Shown in pieces: positions 1 through 10,817 of a stretch of DNA of 64,000 nt. The position numbers and the translations under genes were made by a program. How positions within the stretch are numbered: position 1 is the stretch's first letter; every line of letters begins with the position of its first letter. The notes beneath the pieces are model-generated. The model made no database searches and had not been told where the DNA came from. It was given only the letters and a program-made list of their open reading frames with translations. The stretch comes from Mercurialis annua (Eukaryota > Streptophyta > Magnoliopsida > Malpighiales > Euphorbiaceae): the NCBI RefSeq assembly GCF_937616625.2, contig NC_065570.1, positions 46,553,665-46,617,664 on the forward strand, given 5' to 3'.

Positions 1-203
1 ATAAGCACAAACTTTACAAGGAGATTTCTAAGAGATAATCTCAAACTCATAATGTTCTTTTTCAAGGATAAACACAAACCTACAAGGAGATTTCTTAGAG
101 ATAATCTCAAACTCACAATGTGCTTTTTCAAGGATAAACACTAACCCACAAGGGGTGAGTTTTCTTAAAGATAAACTCTAACTTACACTTGATTTTTCAA
201 AAC
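1..203. repeat. Tandem repeat, about 66 bp unit, three copies
   Basis: Three successive units begin near 1, 68 and 134. Each carries a version of ACAAGGAGATTTCT, then AGATAATCTCAAACTCA, then a TTTTTCAAGGATAA ending. The third unit is more diverged. A related stretch lies near 23350-23440 (AAACTCAAACTCACGC followed by TTTTCAAGG), so this is dispersed repeat sequence, probably from a retroelement, not unique DNA. The left side is cut by the window edge. Confidence 0.75.
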
Positions 204-455
204 TAATCAAGAACCCACAATGAAAACAATAAATGCTCTAACTAACTAGAACAACAAGCAATCAATATGAAGAATTGATGCACAAATAAATTTGAGAGCT
301 TTGAGTTTTTGCAATAATTGTTCTATCCACACATATGGGTTAGAACAAGTCTTTTATAGGCTCCTTGATGATGTGTTAAAGTTCCATTGGTCCAAGCCAT
401 TTTATTCCCGTTATAATTCCTTAGGAAACTTCTGAAAATCAGCTCCCACACATTT

Positions 456-705
456 TGCAAGATCATTTAAATATATGCACGATCGTTTATGTTCAACGGC
501 TATGAATAAATTTGAAATATGGGAATTTGCATGATCGTGTAACTCTTTGCACGCTCGTGCAAATGGTTTGCACGATCGTTCATAGATCGTTTACACGATC
601 GTTTAGCTCGCAGAAACTGAAGATGTGCTGAAAAGTGATTTGCACGATCATGCAAAATTTGCACGATCGTGTAAATGGCGAAACTCATTTGCACGATCAT
701 GCAAA
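456..705. repeat. Cluster of GCACGATCGTGC-like palindromic words
   Basis: About nine near-palindromic words (GCACGATCGT, GCACGATCATGC, GCACGCTCGTGC and variants) occur in 250 bp, for example near 478, 528, 549, 571, 593, 642, 661 and 691. Spacing is irregular, so this is not a simple tandem array. A short echo (GCACGATCGTTTATG) is seen near 57862. Comparable clusters made of other words lie inside the LTR-like elements at 7418, 18355, 31160 and 55430. Confidence 0.7.
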
Positions 706-791
706 AGGCTGAATTCAGAAAATCAATTAAAATCTGCGTAAAAACTTGAGCAAAATGTTAGAAAACGATAAATGTCAATTGATTGAATATA

Positions 792-3161
792 TCAAAATAA
801 AGGGCATAAAAACACACGGTCCAACAACATATTTATGCATGTCTTACTATTGTGACCATATAGTTGACATCTGCTGCATCTGTTATGATTTGAATTATCA
901 CATATGGATTTAAACCTTCTCTTCTTAGGCCTTCCAGGCTTTGTTTTTCCAAATGGTGTTGCCACAATCATTTCTGTCACTTCTTTTGGTATAGCCCACA
1001 TTTTCTGATCGTCTATTGGGTATACTGTTGCCTCATAAGTCTTCAAAAATGTTTCTTTCTTATAATATCGGGAACAATACTTGTAAGGTTCTTGGTTCAT
1101 TTCCTTAAGTATTGCCATTGCATGAGGGTACGATATTCCATCTAATTGGAATTTTCTACACGTGCACGTTTTGTCCTTGAGGTCAACAATGAAAGTTGTT
1201 GTTTGATCAATCACTGATTTTAAGGTGTCTGTTGAATTTGAAACCTGCATATTTGATTGTAATTTAAATCAACCAGAAGTCAACCTGAAATAAACTGTAG
1301 TAAAATGTAACTATTTCACCAGCATAATATTGATAGAAAACTTACCACCAATCTCAGAGTCTGAATGTAGTTATCATTCAATATATCTTCTCCTCTTTTT
1401 GATAGTGTTGTGAATGTTGACCTTGCCAAAAATCTATTTGAATAGCTCCATTCTTGTACCAATGATCGCAGGTACTCTAGCAATGTTGTGATTGGAAGAT
1501 CCTTGGCAGCTTGTATTTTCGCATTGAGAGATTCAGCAATATTGGTCGCCATGGTTCCGTGTCTGTTCTTACCGCAATGAGCTCTCGTCCATTTTTTGTA
1601 ACCAACATCTTTTAGATAAGGTCTCAATTTCTTATTTATTTTGTCTATCTCCTTCATGTAATAGTCGAATGACTTAGTTGTGTAAGCCTTTGCTGCTCCA
1701 AAATATGCCTCTCTTGCCTCTGTTGCTGATTTGTTTGAAGTGTTTCTTCATATTGTTGTATAAATGGTATGTGCATACTGTATGAATAGCTTCGGGAAAA
1801 ACTTTTTCAGTTGCTTTCACGATGCTATCATGTCGATCTGACACTATACACATATCATTTCGCATCTGAAACGTGTCTCTAATCCTTTCCATAAACCACT
1901 CCCATGACTCATTATTTTCAGAATCAACTATGCAAAAAGCAAGAGGAAATATTTTACCGTTACCGTCTTGTGAGCTTGTTGTTAATAACGTACCGCCATA
2001 TGCCGATGTGAGGAAGGTACCATTAACTATAATGACTGGAATGCAGAATTCCCAACCTTTGATTGAGGCATTCAATGCCATAAACACATAAAGGAAGGTG
2101 CTGTCCTCTTTCACTTCCATCTTAATTGCAGACCCTGGATTAGTAAGTCTTATCATGTACAAATAGCTTGTTATGAGAGTGAATGAGTATGCTGGATTTC
2201 CACGTACTTTTTCCTCTGCAATTTCTTTCGATCTCCAAGATTTTGTGTAGCCTATATTAATTCCATACAGTTCCTTCATATCTCTCCTAATGTCAGCTGG
2301 TTTGTAAACAGATTTGAGGTCAACATACTTTGATTTGATGCAATCCGCAATTATATTTGCTGTCGCTTGCCTTTGATCTTGTGTTCTCTCATGTAATGAG
2401 CAAATGTGGTTGACATTCAGTTTTCGAATCATAAACAACTGACTTTTCCCTTTTCTTGACGCCTTAAGTTGCCATGTGCATTTCGAATCCAAACAATTTA
2501 ATGTATACTGTCTATCACATGATCTTTGCACTTTGAATTGAAAGTGGTTGTTAATAGCATAAAAGCTCAAAACAGTTTTCAATACCTCTTTGTCTTTGTA
2601 TAGTTGTCCTTCTTTTATTTCTTTGTGTTTTGGATCTGTTATTATGATATCCTCTTTGAAGTTTCTTTGTACTTCATCTTCAATTTGCATCGTATTCTTC
2701 GATATCATTTTTGCATAATGTATTAAATCTGGTATCTCCCCCTGTTTCTCACTTGTTGATCCAATCTCAAATGTTGACTTTGAAGCAGACTCTGAATGTG
2801 GAATGTCGGCATTCGATAAGGTGACAGTTGAATCTAAAAAACTCACTTCCTTTTGAGATGTTGTTGTCGAAATACACAACGGATAGTTCATGCAATCTGA
2901 TTCATTTTTCTTGAGCTCTAAGTAGAATGATAAAGTTGCATTGTCAGTTATTTTTAAAGGTGGATAGTTGCTTCTGACTGGATATTTAATTTCAAGGAGA
3001 GTTGACATATGGTTGATTTGCAGTTGTTTATACAGAATCTCTTGAAAGTTGTTGTAGTCACATGTTGTATTGACTACTATTCCAATTGGATCAAAGTTGA
3101 TGCATTCCATATTTTGATTCCATCTTCCATTGTAATGAACAAAAACCAGAATGTTCTCCAT
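792..3161 (-). pseudogene. Mutator-like (MuDR/MULE) transposase, frameshifted
   Basis: The first reading frame (3161-1674, 495 codons) has a PB1-like N-terminus (about residues 1-85), a MuDR-type zinc-binding domain (about 185-255, with C and H residues such as CTW and NHIC), and the core of the MULE transposase domain (about 370-470, with YGGTLL and SDRHDSI). Reading then moves to another frame near 1720-1755 and continues through 1657-1346 (NIAESLN carries the expected catalytic Glu). A probable 101 bp intron (1345-1245, GTAAGT...CAG) joins in frame to the C-terminal SWIM zinc finger (CTCRKFQLDGISYPH) and a CX2CX4HX4C knuckle (CSRCQLYGHNSKTC). The first catalytic Asp, normally in a VDGT-like motif, is Asn here (residue 380, codon 2022-2024). 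The frameshift and this change imply an inactive transposase. I could not find convincing terminal inverted repeats. The family call is from motifs and is firm. Confidence 0.9.
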
Positions 3162-4262
3162 AACTACAATACAAAATCAAAATATTCAAAATCAATAGCT
3201 AAAAATTAACAAGCAATTTTCATATGAACAAAATCATAATATTATGTCAACTAATTAACTATCTAATTTATACTGTATAAATTAATAAGAAAATCAATAT
3301 AAAAGCAACTAGGTTTTGTGCTGTTTATACAATCAAAAAGTAATAAGAAAATCAATAATTTAGCATATCAAATCTGTTCTCCAGAAATTGACAAAGCAAG
3401 CATTTATATGAACAATCAGACTAATCAGCTAACTGTTTATGATGTTTATACATATATATCTGTTAATCTAAAATATTCGCGAATTTAATAAACATTCTTT
3501 TAAGTCATTTGATGAACATTTGTATGATTTTAATTTTTCAATCTATAAACTGAATTTCTCGATTACCTTGTTGTTCTTGATGATTTGTTGTAGATCTAAG
3601 TTGAAATCAACAGTCGACCTGATATTAAGCAGAAACTGTTGATTATGGAAGAATTTTGGAGCTCGATTCCTTCTTTCAAGGCGGGTTTCTTGGGCTTGAG
3701 GAAGAAGTTGTTTGTTATTTTGGAAAGGGACTCTTTTCTTATTCATTATTGTGTCTATTTAAGGGAGGGTATTATTGTCTTATTTAAAACTGAAACCTCT
3801 GTGTCTTATGTTTTGAGACATTTATGAAAATCATTTGTTTTTTTGAGTGATTTCCACATTTAATAATTAGGTGATGTATTTATGCAAAAAAGGGGGTCAT
3901 TTGGGTTATTTGTGTGCTTAGCCTTTGTATTTTTTAAGCCTAGGCCCAATTCAATGCTTACATGTGTACTTTCTACATGTAATAACTTAGGATAAATGAC
4001 AAAACTATTCAAAAAGCAGAAGAAAATAACAAAAATGCTAAGTTTGCTGAAATATTACATGAGCACCTTAAAAAGCTGAAATTTTACATTTAATACCTTC
4101 CTAATGAGGATGCGACACATGTCACACATAAAACAAATAAAAAAAGTTCAAAAACACGTCTGAATAGGTCAAAAACTCGTCTGACATGCGTCTAACACGC
4201 GCGTCAGCCACGCGTAACTTTGTCAAAACTATTCAAACATGTATCATTATGTATCTGTTATG
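3162..4262. other. Interval without recognised gene
   Basis: AT-rich DNA upstream of the MULE transposase start. The few ORFs (around 3543-3827) are short and resemble no family I know. The stretch may hold the promoter and terminal repeat of the MULE, but neither is visible. Confidence 0.4.
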
Positions 4263-4264
4263 TA

Positions 4265-4516
4265 CTCTCTCTGTCCCATTCTAATTGAGAAAATTTTCAT
4301 TGCACATTGTTTAAGAAATTTTAGTAACTTTACTTTTATATCCTCATATTACTTTAAATGCTTCACCACTTTTTAGAAAAATGCTTTTGAAATGCATTAA
4401 TTGACGAGGGTAAAAGAAGAAAAGTAGTGTGAAAAATATTCTATAAATAAAAGTTTTCAATTAGAATGGGACACCCAAAATAGAAAATTTGGTCAGTTAG
4501 AATGGGACGGAGGGAG
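4265..4516. mobile_element. Stowaway-type (Tc1/mariner) MITE
   Basis: A 252 bp element with about 20 bp terminal inverted repeats: the left end CTCTCTCTGTCCCATTCTAA pairs with the complement of the right end CTCCCTCCGTCCCATTCTAA (18 of 20 match). It is flanked by TA on both sides (4263-4264 and 4517-4518). The CTCCCTCCGTCCCA terminus and TA duplication are hallmarks of plant Tc1/mariner-derived MITEs. It has no coding capacity. Confidence 0.9.
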
Positions 4517-4644
4517 TATTAGATATGTATCAAGAACATATTTGATTATTATTTTCTCATATTTCTAAAACAAAAATAAATAAATAAATAAATTATTAAT
4601 ATGTATTATTTATGTGTCTCTAAGGTGTATGTATAATATATTTT

Positions 4645-4652
<8 letters not shown>

Positions 4653-4735
<83 letters not shown>
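4653..4735. repeat. (AT)n microsatellite
   Basis: An uninterrupted run of AT dinucleotides about 80 bp long, in flanking AT-rich DNA. Confidence 0.95.
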
Positions 4736-4736
<1 letters not shown>

Positions 4737-4962
4737 CGTGCTTTAATTAAAATTCACGCATCAAATAATATCAATAAAATTTGATATGTTACTATTCACT
4801 ATAAATTGAAGTATAAAAATAATAAATTTAGATAAAAATTATATAATTTTCTAACTCAAATTTTATCAATATAAATATATTTATATACATGTGATATACG
4901 CAAAAAAGACTAAATAACAATATTAATCCCCTTCATCAAATTTATTGCCATTGATAAAAATA

Positions 4963-5303
4963 AGGCTTAACCCATATAGAGGTTCTTGTACTTTACACTT
5001 TTTTTTTGTCGTAGGTCCTTATACATCATTTTTGTATTATTTGGTCCCTCTACTTATCTATTTTTTATTTTCAAGTCCTTTATGAGTTTTTTTCTGGTCC
5101 TTTTGTGTGGCTGGAGGAAACAAAAATTGTAAGTAGAGGGACTGGAGGAAACAAAAATTATAAATAGAGGGATTGGAAAAAACTCACAGAGGACCTGAAA
5201 ATCAAAAATAGGTAAATAGAGGGACCAGATAATACAAAAATGAAGTATAAGGACCTACAGAAAAAAAGTGTAAAGTACAGAGACCTCTATATGGGTTTGG
5301 CCT
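4963..5303. mobile_element. Foldback MITE with long inverted repeats
   Basis: The left half (AACCCATATAGAGG, GTACTTTACAC, then GTAGGTCCTTATAC, then GGTCCCTCTACTTA) is mirrored as its reverse complement in the right half (TAAGTAGAGGGAC-like, GTATAAGGACCTAC, GTGTAAAGTAC, CCTCTATATGGGTT). The whole 341 bp unit could form one long hairpin with a short central loop. The class of parent transposon is not determined and no clear target duplication was seen. Confidence 0.8.
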
Positions 5304-5313
5304 AAAAAATATA

Positions 5314-5583
5314 CACTACAACAAATTCTATATATGGCAACAAATTCTTTTGCAGCTAACTTTTTTTACTGCTAAAAAACATTTTGCAACATTAATTTTA
5401 AAAGTTGCTACCATTAGTTAAGTTATAGCAGCATTTTATAGTAATTTTGGTTACCAATTATTTAAGACAACGTTTTATTAGCTGCAACATGCCATAATTT
5501 TTTTTGTTGCTATATGTTAATAGTAACAATTTTAGCACTATTAGCAGTAAAAATGTTTGCTGCTAATTTTAGTATTTCTTGTA

Positions 5584-5586
<3 letters not shown>
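5314..5586. mobile_element. CACTA-derived MITE
   Basis: A 273 bp element. The left end is CACTACAACAAATTC. The right end (TATTTCTTGTAGTG) is the complement of CACTACAAGAAATA, the usual CACTA terminus. A 3 bp target duplication, ATA, is present at 5311-5313 and 5587-5589, as expected for CACTA elements. The interior has subterminal repeats (TTGCTGCTAA, AGTTGCTA and similar) and no ORF. Confidence 0.9.

Positions 5587-5637
<51 letters not shown>
5587..5637. repeat. (AT)n microsatellite
   Basis: A run of AT dinucleotides of about 50 bp directly abutting the right end of the CACTA-type MITE. Confidence 0.9.
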
Positions 5638-5643
<6 letters not shown>

Positions 5644-5869
5644 AAACATTTACAATTTTTTTTGTTTACATATGAAAATATATTTTAAAACACGGCTCTG
5701 ATATATATTAGGAACGTTTTAAAAATATTAAATACACTATCAAATGATCAATTATACAAAAATAAAAAATAATAAAACAAAAGAAAAAAATCAGCAAATA
5801 ATTAAATATTAAATATTTATCTAACAAATATTTATCTAACAAACACGTCTAATAAATTATATATATTTA

Positions 5870-6032
5870 ACAATGAATGTATTTGAGCTGTTTCCAATAT
5901 GTATCTGAAATGTGTCTAATATGTATCTGATATGTATTTACTAGTCATGCATAATAGGGGATGCTTTACTGATGATCTCATTTTCTAACATTCTCTCGAG
6001 CGTAATAATTAAATCGACTTGTGATCAAAGAT
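5870..6032. repeat. Short-word repeat (ATGTATC/ATGTATY)
   Basis: Words such as ATGTATCTGA and ATGTGTCTAATATGTATC recur without a fixed period. They lead into the longer tandem repeat that follows. Confidence 0.5.
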
Positions 6033-6410
6033 GACTCGCGTTAGCATATAATTATCACTTGTACGGGCTAGTTCACTACTATAAAAATCGATCGATGTAT
6101 CTACGATGTATCAGTAATGTATTATTGATGTATTTATGATATATCAGTAATGTATCTACAATGTACTGGTAGTACATTTATGACGTATCAAGTGATGTAT
6201 GTATAATGTATCATTAATGAACTCGCGTTGGCATATATTTATCACTTGTATGAGCTAGTTCACTAGTATAAAAATCGATGTATCTACGATATATTAACGA
6301 TGTATCAGTAATGTATTATTGATGTACTTATAATGTATTAGTAATGTATCTACAATATATCGGTGGTACATTTATAACGTATCAGGTGATGTATCTATAA
6401 TGTATCATTG
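6033..6410. repeat. Two-copy tandem repeat, 188 bp period
   Basis: ACTCGCGTT...GCATATA...TTATCACTTGTA starts at 6033 and again at 6221. Both units then run through the same series of ATGTATC words (GATGTATC, AGTAATGTATC, GTACATTTATGACGTATC). Inside each unit the 10-12 bp word TGTATCN(ATC)GATG is itself repeated, giving a two-level structure. Confidence 0.85.
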
Positions 6411-7564
6411 ATGTAGCCAATATGTATATGCATGATATATAAATAAAAAAGATGAACCAATAACAATATAATGTCGTCATAAAATTTATCATAAACTGAA
6501 GTTAATCTTTGAGTACATATAAGAAATGTAAACATTTACAACTTTGTATTTTTCAGTTATTTAGCGTTTATTTTGTGCATACAAAAAGATTTAATAAAAT
6601 TTAATGATAAACAGTTTTATTTTATTCAATAATTATTTAAATATATTTTTTGCAAGTTTCTTTTTTATAGTGGAAAGAACGTCGTTAAACTTCATTTCGT
6701 CAGCATTACAGATAAAATACGACCGAAATTTTGCAAGAATGTACGAAACTTTAACGGGATATAAAAATTCTTGAAGCCGTCCATCTTGAAAAATTAATTT
6801 TGCAGTGGCGACGTGGGTTGATTCACAAGAGTTACAAATACAGTAGACCCTCTAGTATTTAATATTTAATAAATTAATTATTCTAATAATTAATAAAATT
6901 TTAGATAACTAACTTTGTTTCATGTCGGATAATTAATAATTCTATTGTTTCATAATTTATAAAATTTAAAATGTATTTCATATAAATATTAATTATTAGA
7001 GATATTTTTTAAGGAATATATATATTCCATATATATATATAATATGGAATAAATTAGTTTACATATTAGACATAACTAAAATAATTTTATCCAATACTTA
7101 GTTTATTATATCTACATATAAATTAAGCTATTTTTTGTGAATATTTTATCTTGAAAATATTTTTTGTTGGACGTCAAGTTGATATTTTTTAAACTGAATA
7201 TAATATTATTATTTTAGACTGAAAATAGAAATGACATTTTTAGAGTAATTGTGAAGTGTATTTAGTTGGAAAAATTAATCAATGCAACCGTTGCGTCATG
7301 TCATTCATGCAACAAACCAATTATGTGTTAGCCATGTGAAATTTTTTATGATTAAAAATGTAAATAATAATTAAAAGATTTTTTACGCTCATTGGCTTGT
7401 TGTTGAGACAACATGGCTGTAATATCCCGTGTTTTCATTTGAGTTTCCGTCACCGTATTGATCGTTTTTGTTGTCCGTTAGCCCCGTGCAAGTGCATGTT
7501 TGAGTTTGGAAGCGGGTCCGCGAGTTCGGGGCCTTGTTTCAGGGCCAATCCGGGCCTTAGAGTG

Positions 7565-7738
7565 AAGGCGCGACGGAAGGCGCGACGAGGCCATCGCGCC
7601 TTCTGTTTTCCCTTAGGCGCATTGGAGGGCGCGATGAGGCTGGCGCACCTCGCATCGCGCCCTCCCTTTAAAAACATTTTCTTAGGGCGCGATGGCCCGT
7701 CGCGCATCGCGACACGCCCGCCATCGCGCCCTACCTTT
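7565..7738. repeat. GC-rich cluster of GGCGCGATGG-like inverted words
   Basis: GGCGCGA and its complement TCGCGCC appear many times in 170 bp (GCGCGACGAGG, CCATCGCGCC, GGCGCGATGAGG, GCATCGCGCCC, GGGCGCGATGG, CCATCGCGCCC). It stands out as a GC island in AT-rich DNA and lies just upstream of the TATA-like site of the LTR. The ORFs that span it are by-products of the base composition. Confidence 0.75.
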
Positions 7739-7755
7739 CGGTTTCGGCGGGGGGA

Positions 7756-7764
7756 CTATAAATT
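7756..7764 (+). promoter_or_regulatory. TATA-like box of LTR copy 1
   Basis: CTATAAATT lies about 30-60 bp upstream of ACAAACCCTAGCCGAACC, a leader-like sequence, inside the LTR. This position suits an LTR promoter. Inference from motif only. Confidence 0.4.
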
Positions 7765-10133
7765 GACCCCTTATCTGATTTTAAACGCTCTCATTCATTT
7801 TTTACAAACCCTAGCCGAACCATAATCACAAGAATACTCTGAGATTGATCCTTGGTTTCCTTTCCTCTCAATTTTAACGCTTGGTAAGTAATTCGCACAC
7901 TCCGTGCGTGGTTCATTCATGTTCTTTTCTTTTTAATCGATTCCTTACTTGTTTATCTCTGATTTCCAGCGACTTAGGTAATTGAATATCACCTCTAAAA
8001 CTGATCTCTTTTGTTCTTTGATTCATTCCATTGTCTCACATCGGGTATGTATCATTCTTACGCCATATCGTATTTATCGCGTTCTAGATCCGTTGGTGTG
8101 TTGTTATTATGAATTACCTACTATTTTCATCATGTTAAATCTGAGTTGTATGTTAGGTTGATTCTAGTATGTGTTGTGATTGAAATGCATTCTAGAGTTA
8201 CGTAGTAGGTTGATAGAATTGAATGCTAGGTCTTTGGGTTGATCTTGGCATGATTAATTACTGTTTTTGGGTGATGTTATATTGCTGGAAATCCATACTT
8301 AGAACTGTTGTAGGTTAATGAATTCAACTTGATGTTGTTTGGCTTGTTTGATTGATTTAAGGTTGGTTATTGGATTCGTAATGCATGTAATCACTTTGTT
8401 TTGACTTGATTGTTGTTCAAAACCTAAGTGGCTGCCCGTAAGTGATTCTAAGGTGCTTTGTAAGTATATAACATGTTTACTATGCTTAAGAATCGTTGGT
8501 TTCATCATTTGACAATTACGCGTAAAAATGGCGAAGTTGTGCCACGAAAAGGGTTGACATGAATTGCCTATCTCAGATTTGAATTAATTGATGTAAATGC
8601 ATAATAGGATTCTTTTAAAACTCAATATTGTGATCTTGACACATTGGTGTCTACTTTGGGTGGTATGGCCATTTGTGGCTAGTTTCGAGATTGATTTATA
8701 AATGAATCGTTGTTGTTAAGCTATGATTGAGTTCCATGTTTTCAAATGAGCAATGTTTTGATTTAAAGGTTCCAGATTCATACTTTGGTTTACTTTGGTA
8801 TCTTTCGGTCGGGATAGACTTGGGTCATCCGACATTTGAGATTAAGCTTGAAGGCTAATTCACTACTTTGGCATTTCACTTGATTTTAAGATCTTCAAGT
8901 CATTTAAGCTTCCGGATTATGTTTTCAAAGGGGAACTCAATTATTCTTAACTTGTTGTTATACTTTGGAATTACTTTAGAAATGGGATTGTATATGTATG
9001 AATGTTATGTTGTGGCATTTACTTTGGCTTGTACCTTGGTTGTTATTTGAGATACTAGTCCTATGTGGTGTCTAGTATTCTTAGAGTTAGGGGATTTTAA
9101 GTTATACCTTGTTTTAAACCCGTCGACTGCTCGTGCTTCGGAGTCTATGCATGTTTAGCTGTTTGCCAAGATTATCACGTGGATAAGTAAGCAGTGAGTT
9201 TGTAGTGTTATTTACCGCTTTATTAAGTACCGTAAATTATTTTAGTATTACATCTGTTTGCGAACTGTTTTAAGGATTATGGATTTGGATTGAAATGAGC
9301 TACTCGATAAGCTTGTATCGAGACTGCGTGCACCGGTAAGTACTTTGGGATTGGCTGAATAATGTCTGACCTACTTTGGGAATCGATGAGGATTTGTTCC
9401 CATCTACTTTGGGTTAAATACTTTGGGATTTCATTTCAATACTGTTTTTCCATAATCGAATATATATTAGTATAAAAGGATTTGTTTTAAGGGTTTTAAA
9501 CTTAATAAATGTAAATAGCATTATGAACTCTTCTCAGTATATCTGACCCCGTTGTTTTCCCAATTTTTCCAGGCTAATGATTTGAGAGAGTTGGTCGATC
9601 TCCGATTTTCTTGATTCCTTCGGAGGTTCTTTTATTTAATAAGCTAGTTAACTGTTTTATACTCTTAGACCGCAGTAGAACTAGTTAGTCATTTATGATT
9701 ATCTTATACTTTGGTTTGCCGGACTGGTCCGACTATTTATTCTCGTTGTTGGCATGTTATACATTGGATTTGATTTATATAAGACATGCTTTGAGTCTCG
9801 GATTCTAGCCGAGCATTTCAGATATTTAAGTTATTATTTAAGTATTATATAAATTGCTAGACTTAGGTTGGAGTCTCGGTTGCCCCCGAGCAGTGGTTTT
9901 CTTGCAGGTTTAATTGTATTTAAGGTTATCCGCGAGGCTTGCTACGGGTTTTGGTACGACCATACCCATACTCTAGCGCCGGTCGCGATCCATGAAATTG
10001 GGCCGTGACACAGTCATTGTATAGGATAAACACTCATTTAGTAGATATTTTTGTAATATAATATAAATATTAGGTCTGCAAATTAAATAACTTAAAATAT
10101 GTTTTATAATTTTTTATATACAAATTTAATAAA

Positions 10134-10138
10134 TTAAT
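10134..10138. other. Target-site duplication TTAAT (left)
   Basis: TTAAT immediately before the 5' LTR; the same five bases follow the 3' LTR at 17051-17055. Confidence 0.9.
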
Positions 10139-10732
10139 TGATGGATACCGAATCCTACTGTAAGTATAATGGAGCCGAGTTGCAGGAGATCTACTCTCAG
10201 GTGACGCCGGACTCCCCCTGAAGACCGAAAAGGTATGAAGGAGATGCCGAATCTCTAAGATTCGGTAACACGCTAATAAAGACCGAATCCCACATGATCC
10301 GCCAAGAGCGCGTCAGGCCCGGGATTCGGGTAAACGACTAAATATGGAAATCTTGTCCTATTTGGACACAAACACTACATATGGAAGGATAAGCTCTACT
10401 TTAGGAAGATAAGACTATTTAGGAAGACGTTCCTAAATAGGACTCTTATCAGATTAAGGTAGATCCCGACAAATCAGGAGAATCTCTACGATACGGCCGA
10501 ATCCCTACAAAGTAGGATTCACCTGCCTAATACAACTCCACTAGGTATATTCGACTACTATAAAAGGAGCACGAGGTATGCCTAGAATCACAATTACATT
10601 CATATACTCAAAACGCTGCTAAAAGCTCTAGACTGACTTTAGCATCGGAGAGTTAATCGGACAACCACCGTCCGGTTAGCTTCTACCCTGTTTTGCAGGT
10701 TCACTCACCGGTTCAGAAGGCAGACTCCATCA
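10139..10732 (+). repeat. 5' LTR of the Tat-type element
   Basis: Starts TGATGGATACCG and ends GCAGACTCCATCA, with TG...CA ends. Reading it against the copy at 16457-17050 I see no difference over 594 bp. A TATA box (TATAAAAGG) lies at 10559-10567, placing transcription start near 10590 and giving a short R-U5. Confidence 0.95.
10559..10567 (+). promoter_or_regulatory. TATA box in 5' LTR
   Basis: TATAAAAGG, a near-consensus plant TATA box in the 3' third of the LTR. The same box is at 16877-16885 in the 3' LTR. Confidence 0.7.
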
Positions 10733-10734
10733 AT

Positions 10735-10750
10735 TGGCGCCGTCTGTGGG
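10735..10750 (+). other. Primer binding site of Tat-type element
   Basis: TGGCGCCGTCTGTGGG starts two bases after the 5' LTR. This form is typical of plant Tat-type gypsy elements and would pair with the 3' end of a host tRNA; I do not assign the tRNA. The related element at 29113 has TTGGCGGCATCTGTGG in the same place. Confidence 0.85.
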
Positions 10751-10817
10751 AAAAGCTTAACTAAACTTCAAAAGAAGGAGCTTTTCTGAACTCGAATAAC
10801 AAATCTCATTGAAGAAG

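Larger units (their letters stand above)
7418..10010 (+). mobile_element. Long LTR-like element, probable solo LTR, copy 1
   Basis: Begins TGTAATATCCCG and ends GGGCCGTGACA, the same termini as the copy at 18355 that has a clear target duplication. It shares with that copy the 3' segment GCTTGCTACGGGTTTTGG...CCATACCCATA...AGCGCCGGTC. About 2.6 kb, with no coding domain. A promoter-like TATA (CTATAAATT, near 7756) follows a GC-rich block. The five bases on either side (ATGGC and CAGTC) do not match, so the insertion is old, rearranged or recombinant. The word TACTTTGG recurs about ten times between 8650 and 9720. Superfamily (Ty3/gypsy) is inferred, not proven. Confidence 0.65.

Noticed and set aside
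456..705. CRISPR-like array
   Set aside because: The palindromic words are short and irregularly spaced with no constant repeat or spacer length, and the DNA is plant nuclear.
4963..5303. microRNA precursor reading of the foldback
   Set aside because: The hairpin is long, nearly symmetrical and element-like; without small-RNA data a MITE is the simpler explanation.
7397..7825. 142-codon ORF across the GC-rich block
   Set aside because: It spans the palindromic GC cluster and the LTR promoter; both strands are open because of composition and no domain is visible.
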